Shown piece after piece: positions 26,231 through 34,718 of a DNA stretch of 64,000 nucleotides. The notes below the pieces were generated by a model that did not search any database, was not told the DNA's origin, and worked only from the letters and a program-made list of their open reading frames with translations. The translations under genes and the position numbers were made by a program. Origin of the DNA: Catellatospora sp. TT07R-123 (GTDB taxonomy: Bacteria > Actinomycetota > Actinomycetes > Mycobacteriales > Micromonosporaceae); contig NZ_BNEM01000001.1 of the NCBI RefSeq assembly GCF_018327705.1, positions 3,348,001 through 3,412,000 of the forward strand, given 5' to 3'. The number at the start of each line of letters is the position of its first letter. The first letter of the stretch is position 1.

Positions 26231-29200
26231 CTACTTCAGTTCGGACAGGAGCCAGGCGGTGGTGTCGGGGGCGGGCAGGGGTTTGCTGAAGAGGTAGCCC
26301 TGGCCGAACGGGCAGCCGATGTCGTGCAGGATCTCGCGCTGCTGCTCGGTCTCGATGCCCTCGGCGATCACCTCCAGCCCCAGCGTGGCGGCGAGCCGGA
26401 CGATGCCCTCGACCAGGGCGCGCTGCTGCGGTGAGGTCTCGATGGCACCGACGAACGACTTGTCCAGCTTCACCACGTCCAGCGAAACCTGGCGCAGGTA
26501 GCTCAGCGACGAGTAGCCGGTGCCGAAGTCGTCGATGGCCACCCGTACGCCCGCTTCGCGCAGCTCGGCCAGGTCGGCCCAGACCTCCTCCTCGTCGTGC
26601 AGCAGCAGCGTCTCGACGATCTCCAGCATGAGCCGGTGCGGCGGCAGCCCGGCCTCGTCCAGCTCGCGCAGCAGGTCGGCGACGACGCCGGGGGTGCGGA
26701 ACTGGCGGGCCGAGACGTTGATGCTGACGTACGGCCCGGTGCCGACCCGGGTCGGCCACAGCGCCGCCTCGGCCAGCGCCTGCCGCACCACCTGGGTGCC
26801 GATCGGCACGATCAGCCCGGACTCCTCGGCCACCCCGATGAACTCGTCCGGCGACAGGGTGCCCCGGGCCGGGTGCTCCCAGCGCACCAGCGCCTCCAGG
26901 CCGACGGTCCGCCTGCCGTCCAGGCCGACGACGGGCTGGTAGCGCAGGCTGAACTCCTGCTCGGCCACGGCCCGGTCCAGGTCGGCGCGCAGTTGCAGGC
27001 GTTCGATCAGCGCCTCGTGCAGGGCGGGCTGATAGCGGCGCCACTGCCCCTTGCCCGCGCCCTTGGCGGCGTACAGGGCCAGGTCGGCGTGGCGCAGCAG
27101 CTCGTCGCCGTCGTCGGCGTGGCGGGTGGTGGCCACCCCGACGCTGGCCTCGGCGGGGACCAGGTGGTCGCCGACCGGTACGGGCAGCGCCAGCGCCCGG
27201 ACCACCCGCTCGGCGACACGCTCGATCGCGGCGGTGTCGGCGGCGTCCTCGATCAGGGCGGCGAACTCGTCGCCGCCGAGCCGGGCCGCGGTGTCGTGCG
27301 GGCGCAGCACCCCGCGCAGCCGTTCGGCGACCTCGGCGAGCAGCTGGTCGCCGACGGGGTGGCCGAGCGTGTCGTTGACGTCCTTGAAGTCGTCGAGGTC
27401 GATGAAGAGCACGCCCGCGATGGAGCTGTTGCGCCGGGCCCGGTCGACGGCGAGGGTGACCCGGTCGACGAACAGCGCCCGGTTGGCCAGGCTGGTCAGC
27501 GAGTCGTGGAAGGCCCGGTGGGTCAGCTCCCGCTCCAGGCGGCGGCGCTGGGTGACGTCGCGCAGGGTGACCACCAGTCCGCCGACGGTCGGGTCGTCGC
27601 GCAGGTCGCGGCTGGAGACCTCGACCTGGAGGCGGCGGTTGCCGACCCCGCACACGGTCCAGTCGGTGGTCTCGCCGCGCCGCTCGCAGCGGGCCCGGCG
27701 CAGGTATGCCGCGCTGCGCTCCCGTTCCTCGGGGATGACCAGGTCGAGCAGGTCGGTGCCTTCGAGGCGGTCGCGGCCGAACATGGCCATGGCCGAGGGG
27801 CTGCTGTACCGGATCTCGTTGCCCGCCTCCACGATCATGATCACGTCGGCGGTGTTGTGCACCAGCGCGCGGAAGTACGCCTCGCTGTCGCGGCGGTTGA
27901 TCTCCTCGTTGGCGGTGATCCGCGACAGCGCCAGCGCGGCCTGCAGCGCCAGCACCTCGATCGAGCCCTGGAGCGTACGCAGCACGTTCTCCTCGGCCGC
28001 GACGAGCAGCGTGCCCATCCGCCGTCCGCCCGGGACCCCGTCGGCCGGGGCCAGCGGGCAGCTCAGCGCCACGTCGAACCCGGCCAGCTCGCGCGCGGCC
28101 GACGCGGGCAGGTCGACCACGTGGCACAGCACCGCGCTGCTGTCCGGGACGGTCGCGGCGGGCTCGTCGGGCCGGCCCGTGGCGAGGACCACCCGGTGGT
28201 CGGCGTCCGGCGGCAGCAGCCCGGTGGCCGCCTTGCGTACGGCGTCGGTCACCTGCCCGGCGTCGGTGGAGCCGACCAGCTCGGCGCCCGCCTCGCGCAG
28301 CATGCGCTCGCGCAGCAGCGCCTGCCGGTGCGACCGCATCGCGTCGACCAGCCGGATCAGCACCAGGGCGAACATCGCGACGGTCAGCGCCGCGATCACC
28401 TCGCCGTTGTCGACCGGCCCGCGCAGCGCCTCGACCAGCAGCACCGCCGGGGGTGCCAGCGAGCTCAGCCCCAGCACCACCAGCCGCCGCCCGGTCAGCT
28501 CGGCCGGCTGGAGCTTGCGGGGCTCGGTCAGCCACACCATCTGCGGGTGCAGGGCGGCCATGCCCCAGCCCCAGTAGAGCAGCATCCAGCCGACGTCGAG
28601 CTGGCCGCCGATGTGCCAGAACCCGTCCAGCCGGGCGAACAGGTGCAGCATGTCGCTGACGAACATGCCGGCCCCGCCCACGGCCAGCAGCACCACCGGC
28701 ACGCTCCAGCGCGACACCACCACGATCCGCACGACCATCGCCAGCAGCACCAGGTCGGCCAGCGGATACGCGACGGTGGTGATCTGGTCGAACGGGGACA
28801 GGCCCGGCGTGGTGAAGCGCGGCTCGATGACCAGCACCCAGGCCACCAGTCCGGCGCCGAGGATCAGGGTCAGCGCGTCGAGCAGCCCGGCCCGGTCGCG
28901 CACCGCGGACCCCGAACTGGCCAGCCCCATCAGGCCCATGCTCATCAGCACGAACATGGCCAGGTAGCACAGATCGATCAGGAGGGGTACGTGGTAGGGC
29001 GTGGCACTGTCGCGGTTGATCAGCGCCGAGGCGGCGTCGCCGATGACGAAGAGGCACAGCGCCAGGGCGAGCAGGTGCCATGGACGCGCACGCCTGGGAC
29101 GGTTACGGCGTATGCCCAGCTCGATGGCCAGGATGCCGCTGACTCCCAGCACGGCCCACAGCCACACCTGGATCGGTGCGATGGCGTAGTAGAGCGCGCC

Positions 29201-29251
29201 AATCAGCACCATCCAGGCTGTGAACAGCACTGAAAAGGTGCGAGACGACAC
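26231..29251 (-). CDS. Membrane-bound GGDEF-EAL protein (cyclic di-GMP turnover) with PAS
   Basis: A 1006-residue regulator. About eight membrane helices lie in residues 5-300. A GAF-like part follows (about 320-450), then PAS (about 455-575: YFRALVHNTADVIMIVEAGN), GGDEF (about 580-745) and EAL (about 755-1000). The diguanylate cyclase motif is intact (RLGGDEFAAL). The EAL motif is also intact (LEALVRWEHP), with the metal-binding DDFGTGYSSL and the EGIETEQQ segment. Either activity may dominate. In actinomycetes cyclic di-GMP controls development through BldD. GTG 29251 has GGAGGGG four bases upstream. It is divergent from the coiled-coil peptidase gene. Confidence 0.9.
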   Translation of the reverse strand: MSSRTFSVLFTAWMVLIGALYYAIAPIQVWLWAVLGVSGILAIELGIRRNRPRRARPWHLLALALCLFVIGDAASALINRDSATPYHVPLLIDLCYLAMFVLMSMGLMGLASSGSAVRDRAGLLDALTLILGAGLVAWVLVIEPRFTTPGLSPFDQITTVAYPLADLVLLAMVVRIVVVSRWSVPVVLLAVGGAGMFVSDMLHLFARLDGFWHIGGQLDVGWMLLYWGWGMAALHPQMVWLTEPRKLQPAELTGRRLVVLGLSSLAPPAVLLVEALRGPVDNGEVIAALTVAMFALVLIRLVDAMRSHRQALLRERMLREAGAELVGSTDAGQVTDAVRKAATGLLPPDADHRVVLATGRPDEPAATVPDSSAVLCHVVDLPASAARELAGFDVALSCPLAPADGVPGGRRMGTLLVAAEENVLRTLQGSIEVLALQAALALSRITANEEINRRDSEAYFRALVHNTADVIMIVEAGNEIRYSSPSAMAMFGRDRLEGTDLLDLVIPEERERSAAYLRRARCERRGETTDWTVCGVGNRRLQVEVSSRDLRDDPTVGGLVVTLRDVTQRRRLERELTHRAFHDSLTSLANRALFVDRVTLAVDRARRNSSIAGVLFIDLDDFKDVNDTLGHPVGDQLLAEVAERLRGVLRPHDTAARLGGDEFAALIEDAADTAAIERVAERVVRALALPVPVGDHLVPAEASVGVATTRHADDGDELLRHADLALYAAKGAGKGQWRRYQPALHEALIERLQLRADLDRAVAEQEFSLRYQPVVGLDGRRTVGLEALVRWEHPARGTLSPDEFIGVAEESGLIVPIGTQVVRQALAEAALWPTRVGTGPYVSINVSARQFRTPGVVADLLRELDEAGLPPHRLMLEIVETLLLHDEEEVWADLAELREAGVRVAIDDFGTGYSSLSYLRQVSLDVVKLDKSFVGAIETSPQQRALVEGIVRLAATLGLEVIAEGIETEQQREILHDIGCPFGQGYLFSKPLPAPDTTAWLLSELK

Positions 29252-29307
29252 AATCCCCTCCGGATAACACTATTACGTGACCGGCCGGGCGTCGCTGGAA
29301 TGCGCTT

Positions 29308-29337
29308 TTGAGAGCCCGGCCCACGACGCGGTACTCT
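29308..29337 (+). promoter_or_regulatory. Candidate sigma-70 type promoter for the coiled-coil peptidase gene
   Basis: TTGAGA and TACTCT are separated by 18 bases. The leader to the start codon would be about 160 bases. Confidence 0.5.
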
Positions 29338-29504
29338 GACCGCCTGTCCCCGGCACCGAGCCCCGTTCACGTACCGACTGCCAACCGTCGCGCACCCCGA
29401 CCCCGCCCAGTGGCCTGACCTGGCCCTGCTCCCGCCCGACCGCCTCCCCCGCGGTTCCGGACGGCGGCCGCGGAGTCCGCGCGGCACCGACGGAAGGAAC
29501 CCCC

Positions 29505-30548
29505 GTGACCCCCAACGCGCCCCGGCGGCGTGCCGCCACGGCCGCACTGCTGCTGGCCGCTGTGACCATGCTGCTCACCGGGCTCGCCCCGGCCGCGCCC
29601 GCGCTGGCCGAGCCGCCCAACGAGGGCAGCAGCAGCAAGCTGGCCCAGCTGCGCGAGAACCTCGACAGCGCGGCCAAGGGCTACCTGGAGGCGCAGGCCA
29701 CCCTGGAGGCCTCGCAGACCCGGCAGAAGACGCTCAACGCCGACCTCGCCCTGGCCGAGGCCGACCTGGTCGGGCTGAAGAAGCTCGTCGCGGTGTACGC
29801 CGCCGAGGCGTACAAGACCAGCCGGCTCGGGACCCTCAGCCTCATGATCAGCGGTGGCACTCCCGGCTCGCTGCTGGAGCGGGCGAGCGCCATGGACCGG
29901 CTCACCGAGCGCGACCAGAGCCGCCTGGCGGCGCTGACCCAGCGCCAGCGAGAGATCACCGACGCCAAGACCCAGCTCGAAGCCGAGATCAAGACGGAGC
30001 AGGCCGCGCTCGCCGACATGGAGAAGCGCAAGAAGGCCGCCGAGAAGGCGCTGCAGGCCGTCGTCGGCGGCGGCGGCACGACCGGGTACATCAACCCCAA
30101 CTCGGCGCTGGCCAAGCCCGCCCCGCGCAACTCCGACGGGTCGTGGCCCAAGGAGACGTGCAGCATCGACGACCCGACCACCAGCGGCTGCATCACCCCG
30201 CGCACCCTGTGGGCGATGAAGCAGGCCAAGGCCGCCGGGTTCAACCACTACGTCTCCTGCCACCGCTCCGGCGGCGACGGCGAGCACCCCAAGGGCCGCG
30301 CCTGCGACTTCGCCGCGGCCGTGGGCGGCTTCGAGAACGCGTCGGCCAGCGGCGCCAACAAGACGTACGGCGCCGAGCTCGCCTCGTTCTTCATCAAGAA
30401 CGCCAGCCGTCTCGGCATCATGTACGTGATCTGGTACTGCAAGATCTGGGTCAACGGCGCCTGGAAGTCGTACAGCTCCGCGGGCTCCAACTGCGGCGAC
30501 TCCCCCGCCGGCGACCACACCAACCACGTCCACGTCTCGGTGTTGTAG
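29505..30548 (+). CDS. Secreted coiled-coil protein with M15-like (ARB_07466-type) C-terminal domain
   Basis: A 347-residue exported protein. The signal peptide is about residues 1-35 (ending PALA). A long coiled coil (about 45-185) is split by a glycine hinge (ISGGTPGSLL). After a GGGG linker comes a globular domain with six cysteines. EHPKGRACDF and NHVHVSVL carry the His-x6-Asp and His-x-His zinc spacing of VanY/M15-type peptidases. The layout resembles cell-wall hydrolases in which the coiled coil controls access, as with NlpC/P60 proteins of the RipA type. Likely role: peptidoglycan remodelling outside the membrane. GTG 29505 has GGAAGG about six bases upstream. Confidence 0.78.
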   Translation: MTPNAPRRRAATAALLLAAVTMLLTGLAPAAPALAEPPNEGSSSKLAQLRENLDSAAKGYLEAQATLEASQTRQKTLNADLALAEADLVGLKKLVAVYAAEAYKTSRLGTLSLMISGGTPGSLLERASAMDRLTERDQSRLAALTQRQREITDAKTQLEAEIKTEQAALADMEKRKKAAEKALQAVVGGGGTTGYINPNSALAKPAPRNSDGSWPKETCSIDDPTTSGCITPRTLWAMKQAKAAGFNHYVSCHRSGGDGEHPKGRACDFAAAVGGFENASASGANKTYGAELASFFIKNASRLGIMYVIWYCKIWVNGAWKSYSSAGSNCGDSPAGDHTNHVHVSVL

Positions 30549-30575
30549 GGGTGCGCGGCGGGGCATAGTGATGTC

Positions 30576-30776
30576 ATGACGGATGTCGGAAACCCGCCGC
30601 AGTACTTCTGGTGCGTCAAGCACCACCGCGTCGAGACCGGTCAGGACCGGTGCCCGGCCAAGAACCTGCTCGGCCCGTACCCCACGGCCGCCGAGGCCGA
30701 GCAGGCGCTCCAGCGCGTGCAGGACCGCAACGAGCAGTGGGACGAGGACGACGCCCGCTGGACCGGCCAGCCCTGA
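30576..30776 (+). CDS. Small conserved actinobacterial protein
   Basis: A 66-residue, acidic, hydrophilic protein with the core YFWCVKHHRVET and YPTAAEAEQALQRVQ. The pattern (aromatic strand, His pair, Cys, then a helix) resembles small SPOR-like or methionine-aminopeptidase-leader type proteins of actinobacteria, but I cannot name a family. Function is unknown. There is no ribosome site; CATAGT ends seven bases before the ATG and could be a -10 box of a leaderless transcript. Confidence 0.6.
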   Translation: MTDVGNPPQYFWCVKHHRVETGQDRCPAKNLLGPYPTAAEAEQALQRVQDRNEQWDEDDARWTGQP

Positions 30777-30795
30777 ACCGGCCGCAGGCCCTGAG

Positions 30796-31269
30796 CTAGG
30801 CCGCGGTCTGGCGCAGCAGGATGGTCAGGTCGGCGGTGGCCGCCTTCTTCTGCTCGCCCGCGTGCTCCAGCTCCCACACCAGCTTCACCACGACCTCGTG
30901 GTAGCCGCGCGGGCGGGTGCGGGCCGACAGCAGGTCGGCCCCCATCCGCACCCGTGCCCCGACCGGCACCGGCGCGCGCAGGCGCAGGTTGTCCATCCCC
31001 TGGTTGACGGTCATGTCGACGCCGTCGACGCGCCAGATCTCGGCCAGCAGGGTCGGCGTGAGCGACATGGTGAGGAAGCCGTGCGCGATGGTCTGCCCGT
31101 ACGGCCCGGCGGCGGCCCGCTCGGGATCGGTGTGGATCCACTGGTGGTCCCAGGTCGCCTCGGCGAACAGGTCCACCTGGCGCTGCGTGATCTCGTGCCA
31201 CTCGCTGTGGCCCAGGAACTCCCCCACGACGGAGGCGAGGTCGCGTACGTGAGTGATCGTCGTCGGCAC
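30796..31269 (-). CDS. MaoC-family (R)-specific enoyl hydratase
   Basis: A 157-residue hotdog-fold enzyme. The hydratase-2 signature is DHQWIHTDPERAA, followed by GQTIAHGFLTMSL, which carries the catalytic Asp/His pair. It hydrates 2-enoyl-CoA or a similar thioester. GTG 31269 gives the usual family start (PTTITHVRDL). An in-frame ATG at 31293 would add eight residues, but that stretch lies inside a 16-bp inverted repeat. No Shine-Dalgarno is present for either, so a leaderless transcript is plausible. Confidence 0.82.
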   Translation of the reverse strand: MPTTITHVRDLASVVGEFLGHSEWHEITQRQVDLFAEATWDHQWIHTDPERAAAGPYGQTIAHGFLTMSLTPTLLAEIWRVDGVDMTVNQGMDNLRLRAPVPVGARVRMGADLLSARTRPRGYHEVVVKLVWELEHAGEQKKAATADLTILLRQTAA

Positions 31270-31299
31270 ATGGGCATCTAAGCAGATGCCCATGTGCCG
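31264..31299. repeat. Perfect 16-bp inverted repeat spanning the MaoC start codon
   Basis: Arms 31264-31279 and 31284-31299 pair perfectly around AAGC. It covers the GTG start of the hydratase gene and lies nine bases after the stop of the upstream expansin gene. It may be a terminator for the latter, an operator, or both. Confidence 0.65.
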
Positions 31300-31308
31300 A
31301 TCATCGGC

Positions 31309-32682
31309 TTACGGGCTGGTGCAGGTGAGCGGGACGGTGAACGGCGAACCGTTCGCGGTGAACCCGAACGTGGTCGACCCTCTGGCGTTCAGGCTGCCGT
31401 TGTAGGTCGCATTCCTGACCGTCACGCTCGATCCGCTGACCGTCAGCACACCGTTCCACAGCTGCGTGATCGACGCTCCGGCGGGAAGGGTGAACTTCAC
31501 CGTCCAGGCGCTGATCGGCGCCGCCCCGGCGGTGACGGTGACCTGGCCCTGCCAGCCGCCCTGCCACTGGCTGGACACCGCGCCGGTCGCGGTGCACGCG
31601 CCGCCCTGGCCCGACGGGCTAGGCGACGGGCTCGCGCTGGGCGAGGGGCTCGCGCTCGGCGACGCGCTGGGGCTGGCCGAGGCACTGGCCGACGGGCTGC
31701 CGGTCGGGCCGCCGCTGGTGGTGTACGCGACCTCGGTGTACGCCGCCGGGCAGGACGAGCCGCAGGAGGCGGGCAGCGAGAAGGTGTACACCCGGCCGTT
31801 GTTGATCAGGGCGTCGTTGGCGTCGCGGACCCGGATCTGGAACTGGCTGCCGCCCGCCGTGACCGGCGTCGGGATGAAGCTCTGGCCCATGTCGCTGTTC
31901 ATGGGCGCGGTCTGCCAGGCCCCGTTGGCGAAGTACTCCACCCCGTGGACGCCGTTGGCCAGGTGCGAGACCGCGATAGCGCCCCACCACGTCTGCGCGC
32001 CCTGGAGGAACCCGATCCGGATGTCCCCGCTGTAGTTCGGCGCGGCGATGTACTGCCAGGTCATGTGGCGGTTGTTGAAGTGGTTGGGGTACATGTCGGT
32101 GACGGTGGCGCCGTTCTTGACGAACCGGTTGAGCGACGCCTTGGCCAGGTCGATGTGGTACGGATCGTCGCGGCACCAGGCGTTGGCGTCGCCGCAGCTG
32201 TCGGCGACCAGCATGTTGAGCACGCCGCCGTTGTAGCCGTCGGCGACGTAGGACCCGTTGCGGCAGAACGCCTGGCCGGGCGCGCCGTCGTTGATCCCGG
32301 TGCAGTAGTCGCCGACGACGACCTGCACCCAGCGGCCGCAGTTGCGCCCGTTCTCCCAGGCCCCGACCTTGGTCCCGGCCGGCACCGGCCGCGTCGAGTA
32401 CGCGTAGTCGTTCGGGGTGTTGAACACGTTGAGCGCGATGAAGTCCTGGCTGTCGAGGTTGGCCTGCGGCATCCCGCAGCCGCCGTACGGCGCGCCCAGC
32501 CCGTCGAAGTAGGTGGTGTTACCGGTGACCGGCGTGGTCACGGTGACCGCCGCGGCGGGCAGGCGGGGCAGCATCAGCAGCGCCAGGGCCAGGGCCGACA
32601 GCGCGGCCAGCACCGCCGCGCGCAGGCGCAGGGCGCGGGCACGGCGCACGGGCACGGTCAGGCCGGGTAGTGGTGTGGTCAT
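31309..32682 (-). CDS. Secreted expansin-like protein with CBM2
   Basis: A 457-residue exported protein that should loosen cellulose networks without hydrolysis. The signal peptide is about 1-46. The double-psi beta-barrel domain (about 50-200) has the expansin cysteines and GVLNMLVADSCG and PYHIDLAKASLNRF, whose Asp is the conserved HxD-equivalent. A CBM63-type D2 domain follows (about 205-320: WTWQY-like MTWQYIAAPNYSG). A Ser/Pro/Ala linker (about 330-355) leads to a C-terminal CBM2 (WQGGWQGQVTV, with surface Trp residues). ATG 32682 is chosen since AAAGGA lies about nine bases upstream and the signal peptide starts there. Confidence 0.8.
   Translation of the reverse strand: MTTPLPGLTVPVRRARALRLRAAVLAALSALALALLMLPRLPAAAVTVTTPVTGNTTYFDGLGAPYGGCGMPQANLDSQDFIALNVFNTPNDYAYSTRPVPAGTKVGAWENGRNCGRWVQVVVGDYCTGINDGAPGQAFCRNGSYVADGYNGGVLNMLVADSCGDANAWCRDDPYHIDLAKASLNRFVKNGATVTDMYPNHFNNRHMTWQYIAAPNYSGDIRIGFLQGAQTWWGAIAVSHLANGVHGVEYFANGAWQTAPMNSDMGQSFIPTPVTAGGSQFQIRVRDANDALINNGRVYTFSLPASCGSSCPAAYTEVAYTTSGGPTGSPSASASASPSASPSASPSPSASPSPSPSGQGGACTATGAVSSQWQGGWQGQVTVTAGAAPISAWTVKFTLPAGASITQLWNGVLTVSGSSVTVRNATYNGSLNARGSTTFGFTANGSPFTVPLTCTSP
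31615..31695 (-). repeat. Low-complexity Ser-Pro-Ala linker repeats inside the expansin gene
   Basis: Short degenerate repeats encode runs of SPSAS and SPSPS between the expansin and CBM2 domains. They are a protein linker, not an independent element. Confidence 0.8.
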
Positions 32683-33011
32683 GAGCGGGAGTCCTTTCGC
32701 ACGCCACCGGCGTACGGCACGATGACGCGTGTCGTTGTCTGACGGACATGGCGTCGTGGTCCGGCCGGGTCTGACCCACCCTGATGGCCGCCGACGACGT
32801 AGGCTCCCGTCGATATCGTCGCACACCGCCCCGGGTGGTCAAGCCCCGGTGTCCGACCGGTGGAGTGTCAAGCGGCCGAACCGGTTCCACCCCTGCGGAC
32901 GACGCCACAACAGGCCGATGCGCTCTGTCGCATCCATCGGGCGTATGCGAAGCTGCCCCGAGTTTCCCGCAGCGCTTGCCCCCGACAAGCGCGTTCACTT
33001 TGGAGGTCTTC

Positions 33012-33644
33012 GTGGCCTGGTTCATCGGCCAGTCGCTCCTCATAATCATCGCGGCCTTCCTGCTCGGCCTGCTCGTCGGCTACCTGCTCTGGGCCCGGCG
33101 CAAGCCGGAGCCCATTGAGGAGACCGTCGACGAGGAGATGGTCGACACGGTGACGCTGTCCCGCATCAGGGAGGCGCCAGCCGCGGCCACGGCCGAGCTG
33201 GTCGCCGCCGAGCAGCCGGTGGCCGCCGCCGAGCCCGAGCAGATCGAGGTGCAGCAGCGCCCGGTCACCCGGGTCGCCCCGATCGTCAAGGCCGCCGTGC
33301 CCAAGCAGGTCGAGCCGGACGACGCCGCCGACGCCGACATCCCCGTGGTCGCCGCCGTCGCGGTCGCGACCGAGGACAGCCCCGCCGACGACATCGAGCG
33401 CATCGAGGGCATCGGCCCGAAGATGAAGGCCGCCCTGAACAACGCCGGCATCCGGACGTACGCCCAGCTCGCCGCCGCCGACGAGACCGCCCTGCGCACG
33501 GCGATCGAGGACGCGGGCATGAACTTCGCGCCCAGCATCGTGACCTGGGCCGCGCAGGCCCAGCTGCTCGCCGACGGCGACGAGGCCGGGTTCGAGGACC
33601 TGACCCGCCGCCTGGTCGCCGGGCGGGACACGGGACGGGCCTGA
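33012..33644 (+). CDS. Membrane-anchored helix-hairpin-helix protein
   Basis: A 210-residue protein. One N-terminal helix (about 2-25, AWFIGQSLLIIIAAFLLGLL) anchors it, with a WARRKPEP stop-transfer signal. An acidic, Ala/Val-rich, probably disordered stretch follows (about 30-125). The C-terminal domain (about 130-195) starts DDIERIEGIGPKMKAALNNA, a helix-hairpin-helix of the DUF4332 or ribosomal-L21/E3-like type seen in DNA-binding proteins. GTG 33012 follows a GGAGG with five bases between. The stop overlaps the ATG of the OmpA-like gene (TGATG), so they act together. Confidence 0.7.
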   Translation: MAWFIGQSLLIIIAAFLLGLLVGYLLWARRKPEPIEETVDEEMVDTVTLSRIREAPAAATAELVAAEQPVAAAEPEQIEVQQRPVTRVAPIVKAAVPKQVEPDDAADADIPVVAAVAVATEDSPADDIERIEGIGPKMKAALNNAGIRTYAQLAAADETALRTAIEDAGMNFAPSIVTWAAQAQLLADGDEAGFEDLTRRLVAGRDTGRA

Positions 33645-34660
33645 TGAGCGACCGCAGCAACCGCAGGTTCAGCCGCCTGGTCGGCCTCGCCGTCGCCGTC
33701 GTCGGCCTGACCGGCATCGTGGTGGCGCAGCACATCCCCAACCGGCACAAGATGGAGGACGACCTCACCCGCCGGTCGGTGGCGGCACTGACCGCCGCCG
33801 GGCTGCCCGACATCCGGGTCAGCTTCATCGGCCGCGACGGCACGCTGCGCGCCGGCTCGGAGGCCGAGGGCACCCGGGCGCTGCGCATCGTGCGGGCGCT
33901 GGAGGGCGTGCGCGTCGCCGACGCCGAGTGGCCCGAGGCGCCCGTGGTGGCGCCGCCCGCGCCCGCCCTGCCGTCGGTGCTGGTCGCCGTCGTCGGCGGC
34001 AAGGTCACCCTGAGCGGCCGCGTCCCCGACGAGGCCACCCGGACCGCACTGAAGCAGGCCGCGGCCGCGATCTCGGCCGACGTCGACGTCGACGACCAGC
34101 TCACCGTCGACGCCACCGTGACCGGCGCCGCGCTCGGCGGCCTGGTCCCGGTGCTGCAGGCGGTGGGCAAGAACTCGACCGACGCCTCGGTGGAGCTGCG
34201 CGAGGGCGCGCTGACGCTGACCGGCACGATCAAGACCCAGGCGGCCAAGGACGCGATCGCCGACGCGGCCGTGGCCAGCGGCGCCACCGTCATCGACCAG
34301 ATGAAGGTCGAGGTGCAGCAGGCGCTGATCAGCCTGCCGCCGGTGACGTTCCTCGACAACCGCACCGTGCTGACCGCGGCCGGGCAGGCCGCGCTGGTCC
34401 GGGCGGCGCAGATCCTGACCGAGAACCCCGAGGTCAAGGTGCGCATCGAGGGCCACACCGACACCATCGGCACCGCCGAGTCCAACCTGGCGCTGAGCCG
34501 GGCCCGGGCCAAGACGGTGGTGGACTTCCTGGTCGCGCACGGTGTCAGCGCCGACCGGCTGACCTCGGTCGGCTACGGCGAGAGCCGGCTGAAGGTGCCG
34601 GACACGACGGAGACCAACCGGGCGATCAACCGCCGGGTGGAGTTCATCGTCCTGCCCTGA
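33644..34660 (+). CDS. OmpA-family protein with BON-type repeats
   Basis: A 338-residue protein anchored by one helix (about 12-29). Two BON-like repeats follow (about 40-125 and 125-225: VTLSGRVPDEATRTALKQAA, LTLTGTIKTQAAKDAI). The C-terminal OmpA domain (about 230-338) has the peptidoglycan-binding VRIEGHTDTIGTAESNLALS and NRAINRRVEF. The domain order recalls mycobacterial ArfA. It should sit in the membrane with its OmpA part in the wall. It is coupled to the membrane HhH protein upstream by a one-base stop/start overlap. Confidence 0.85.
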   Translation: MSDRSNRRFSRLVGLAVAVVGLTGIVVAQHIPNRHKMEDDLTRRSVAALTAAGLPDIRVSFIGRDGTLRAGSEAEGTRALRIVRALEGVRVADAEWPEAPVVAPPAPALPSVLVAVVGGKVTLSGRVPDEATRTALKQAAAAISADVDVDDQLTVDATVTGAALGGLVPVLQAVGKNSTDASVELREGALTLTGTIKTQAAKDAIADAAVASGATVIDQMKVEVQQALISLPPVTFLDNRTVLTAAGQAALVRAAQILTENPEVKVRIEGHTDTIGTAESNLALSRARAKTVVDFLVAHGVSADRLTSVGYGESRLKVPDTTETNRAINRRVEFIVLP

Positions 34661-34666
34661 CCTGAG

Positions 34667-34710
34667 AACGCAGAGCGCCCCGCGACAACTGTCGCGGGGC
34701 GCTCTGCGTT
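34667..34710. terminator. Strong bidirectional terminator between the OmpA and sugar dehydrogenase genes
   Basis: Arms 34667-34686 and 34691-34710 are perfectly complementary over 20 bases, with loop AACT. It lies seven bases past the OmpA stop and eight before the convergent gene's stop. Short T (plus) and TT (minus) tails. Confidence 0.85.
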
Positions 34711-34718
34711 TCAGCTGT

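Noticed and set aside
26597-29233. An 878-codon plus-strand frame opposite the GGDEF-EAL gene
   Set aside because: The opposite strand encodes intact PAS, GGDEF and EAL motifs. The plus frame has biased His/Gln/Arg composition and no domain.
31615-31695. Tandem DNA repeat as a mobile or regulatory element
   Set aside because: The repeats keep the reading frame and encode a Ser-Pro linker between two domains.
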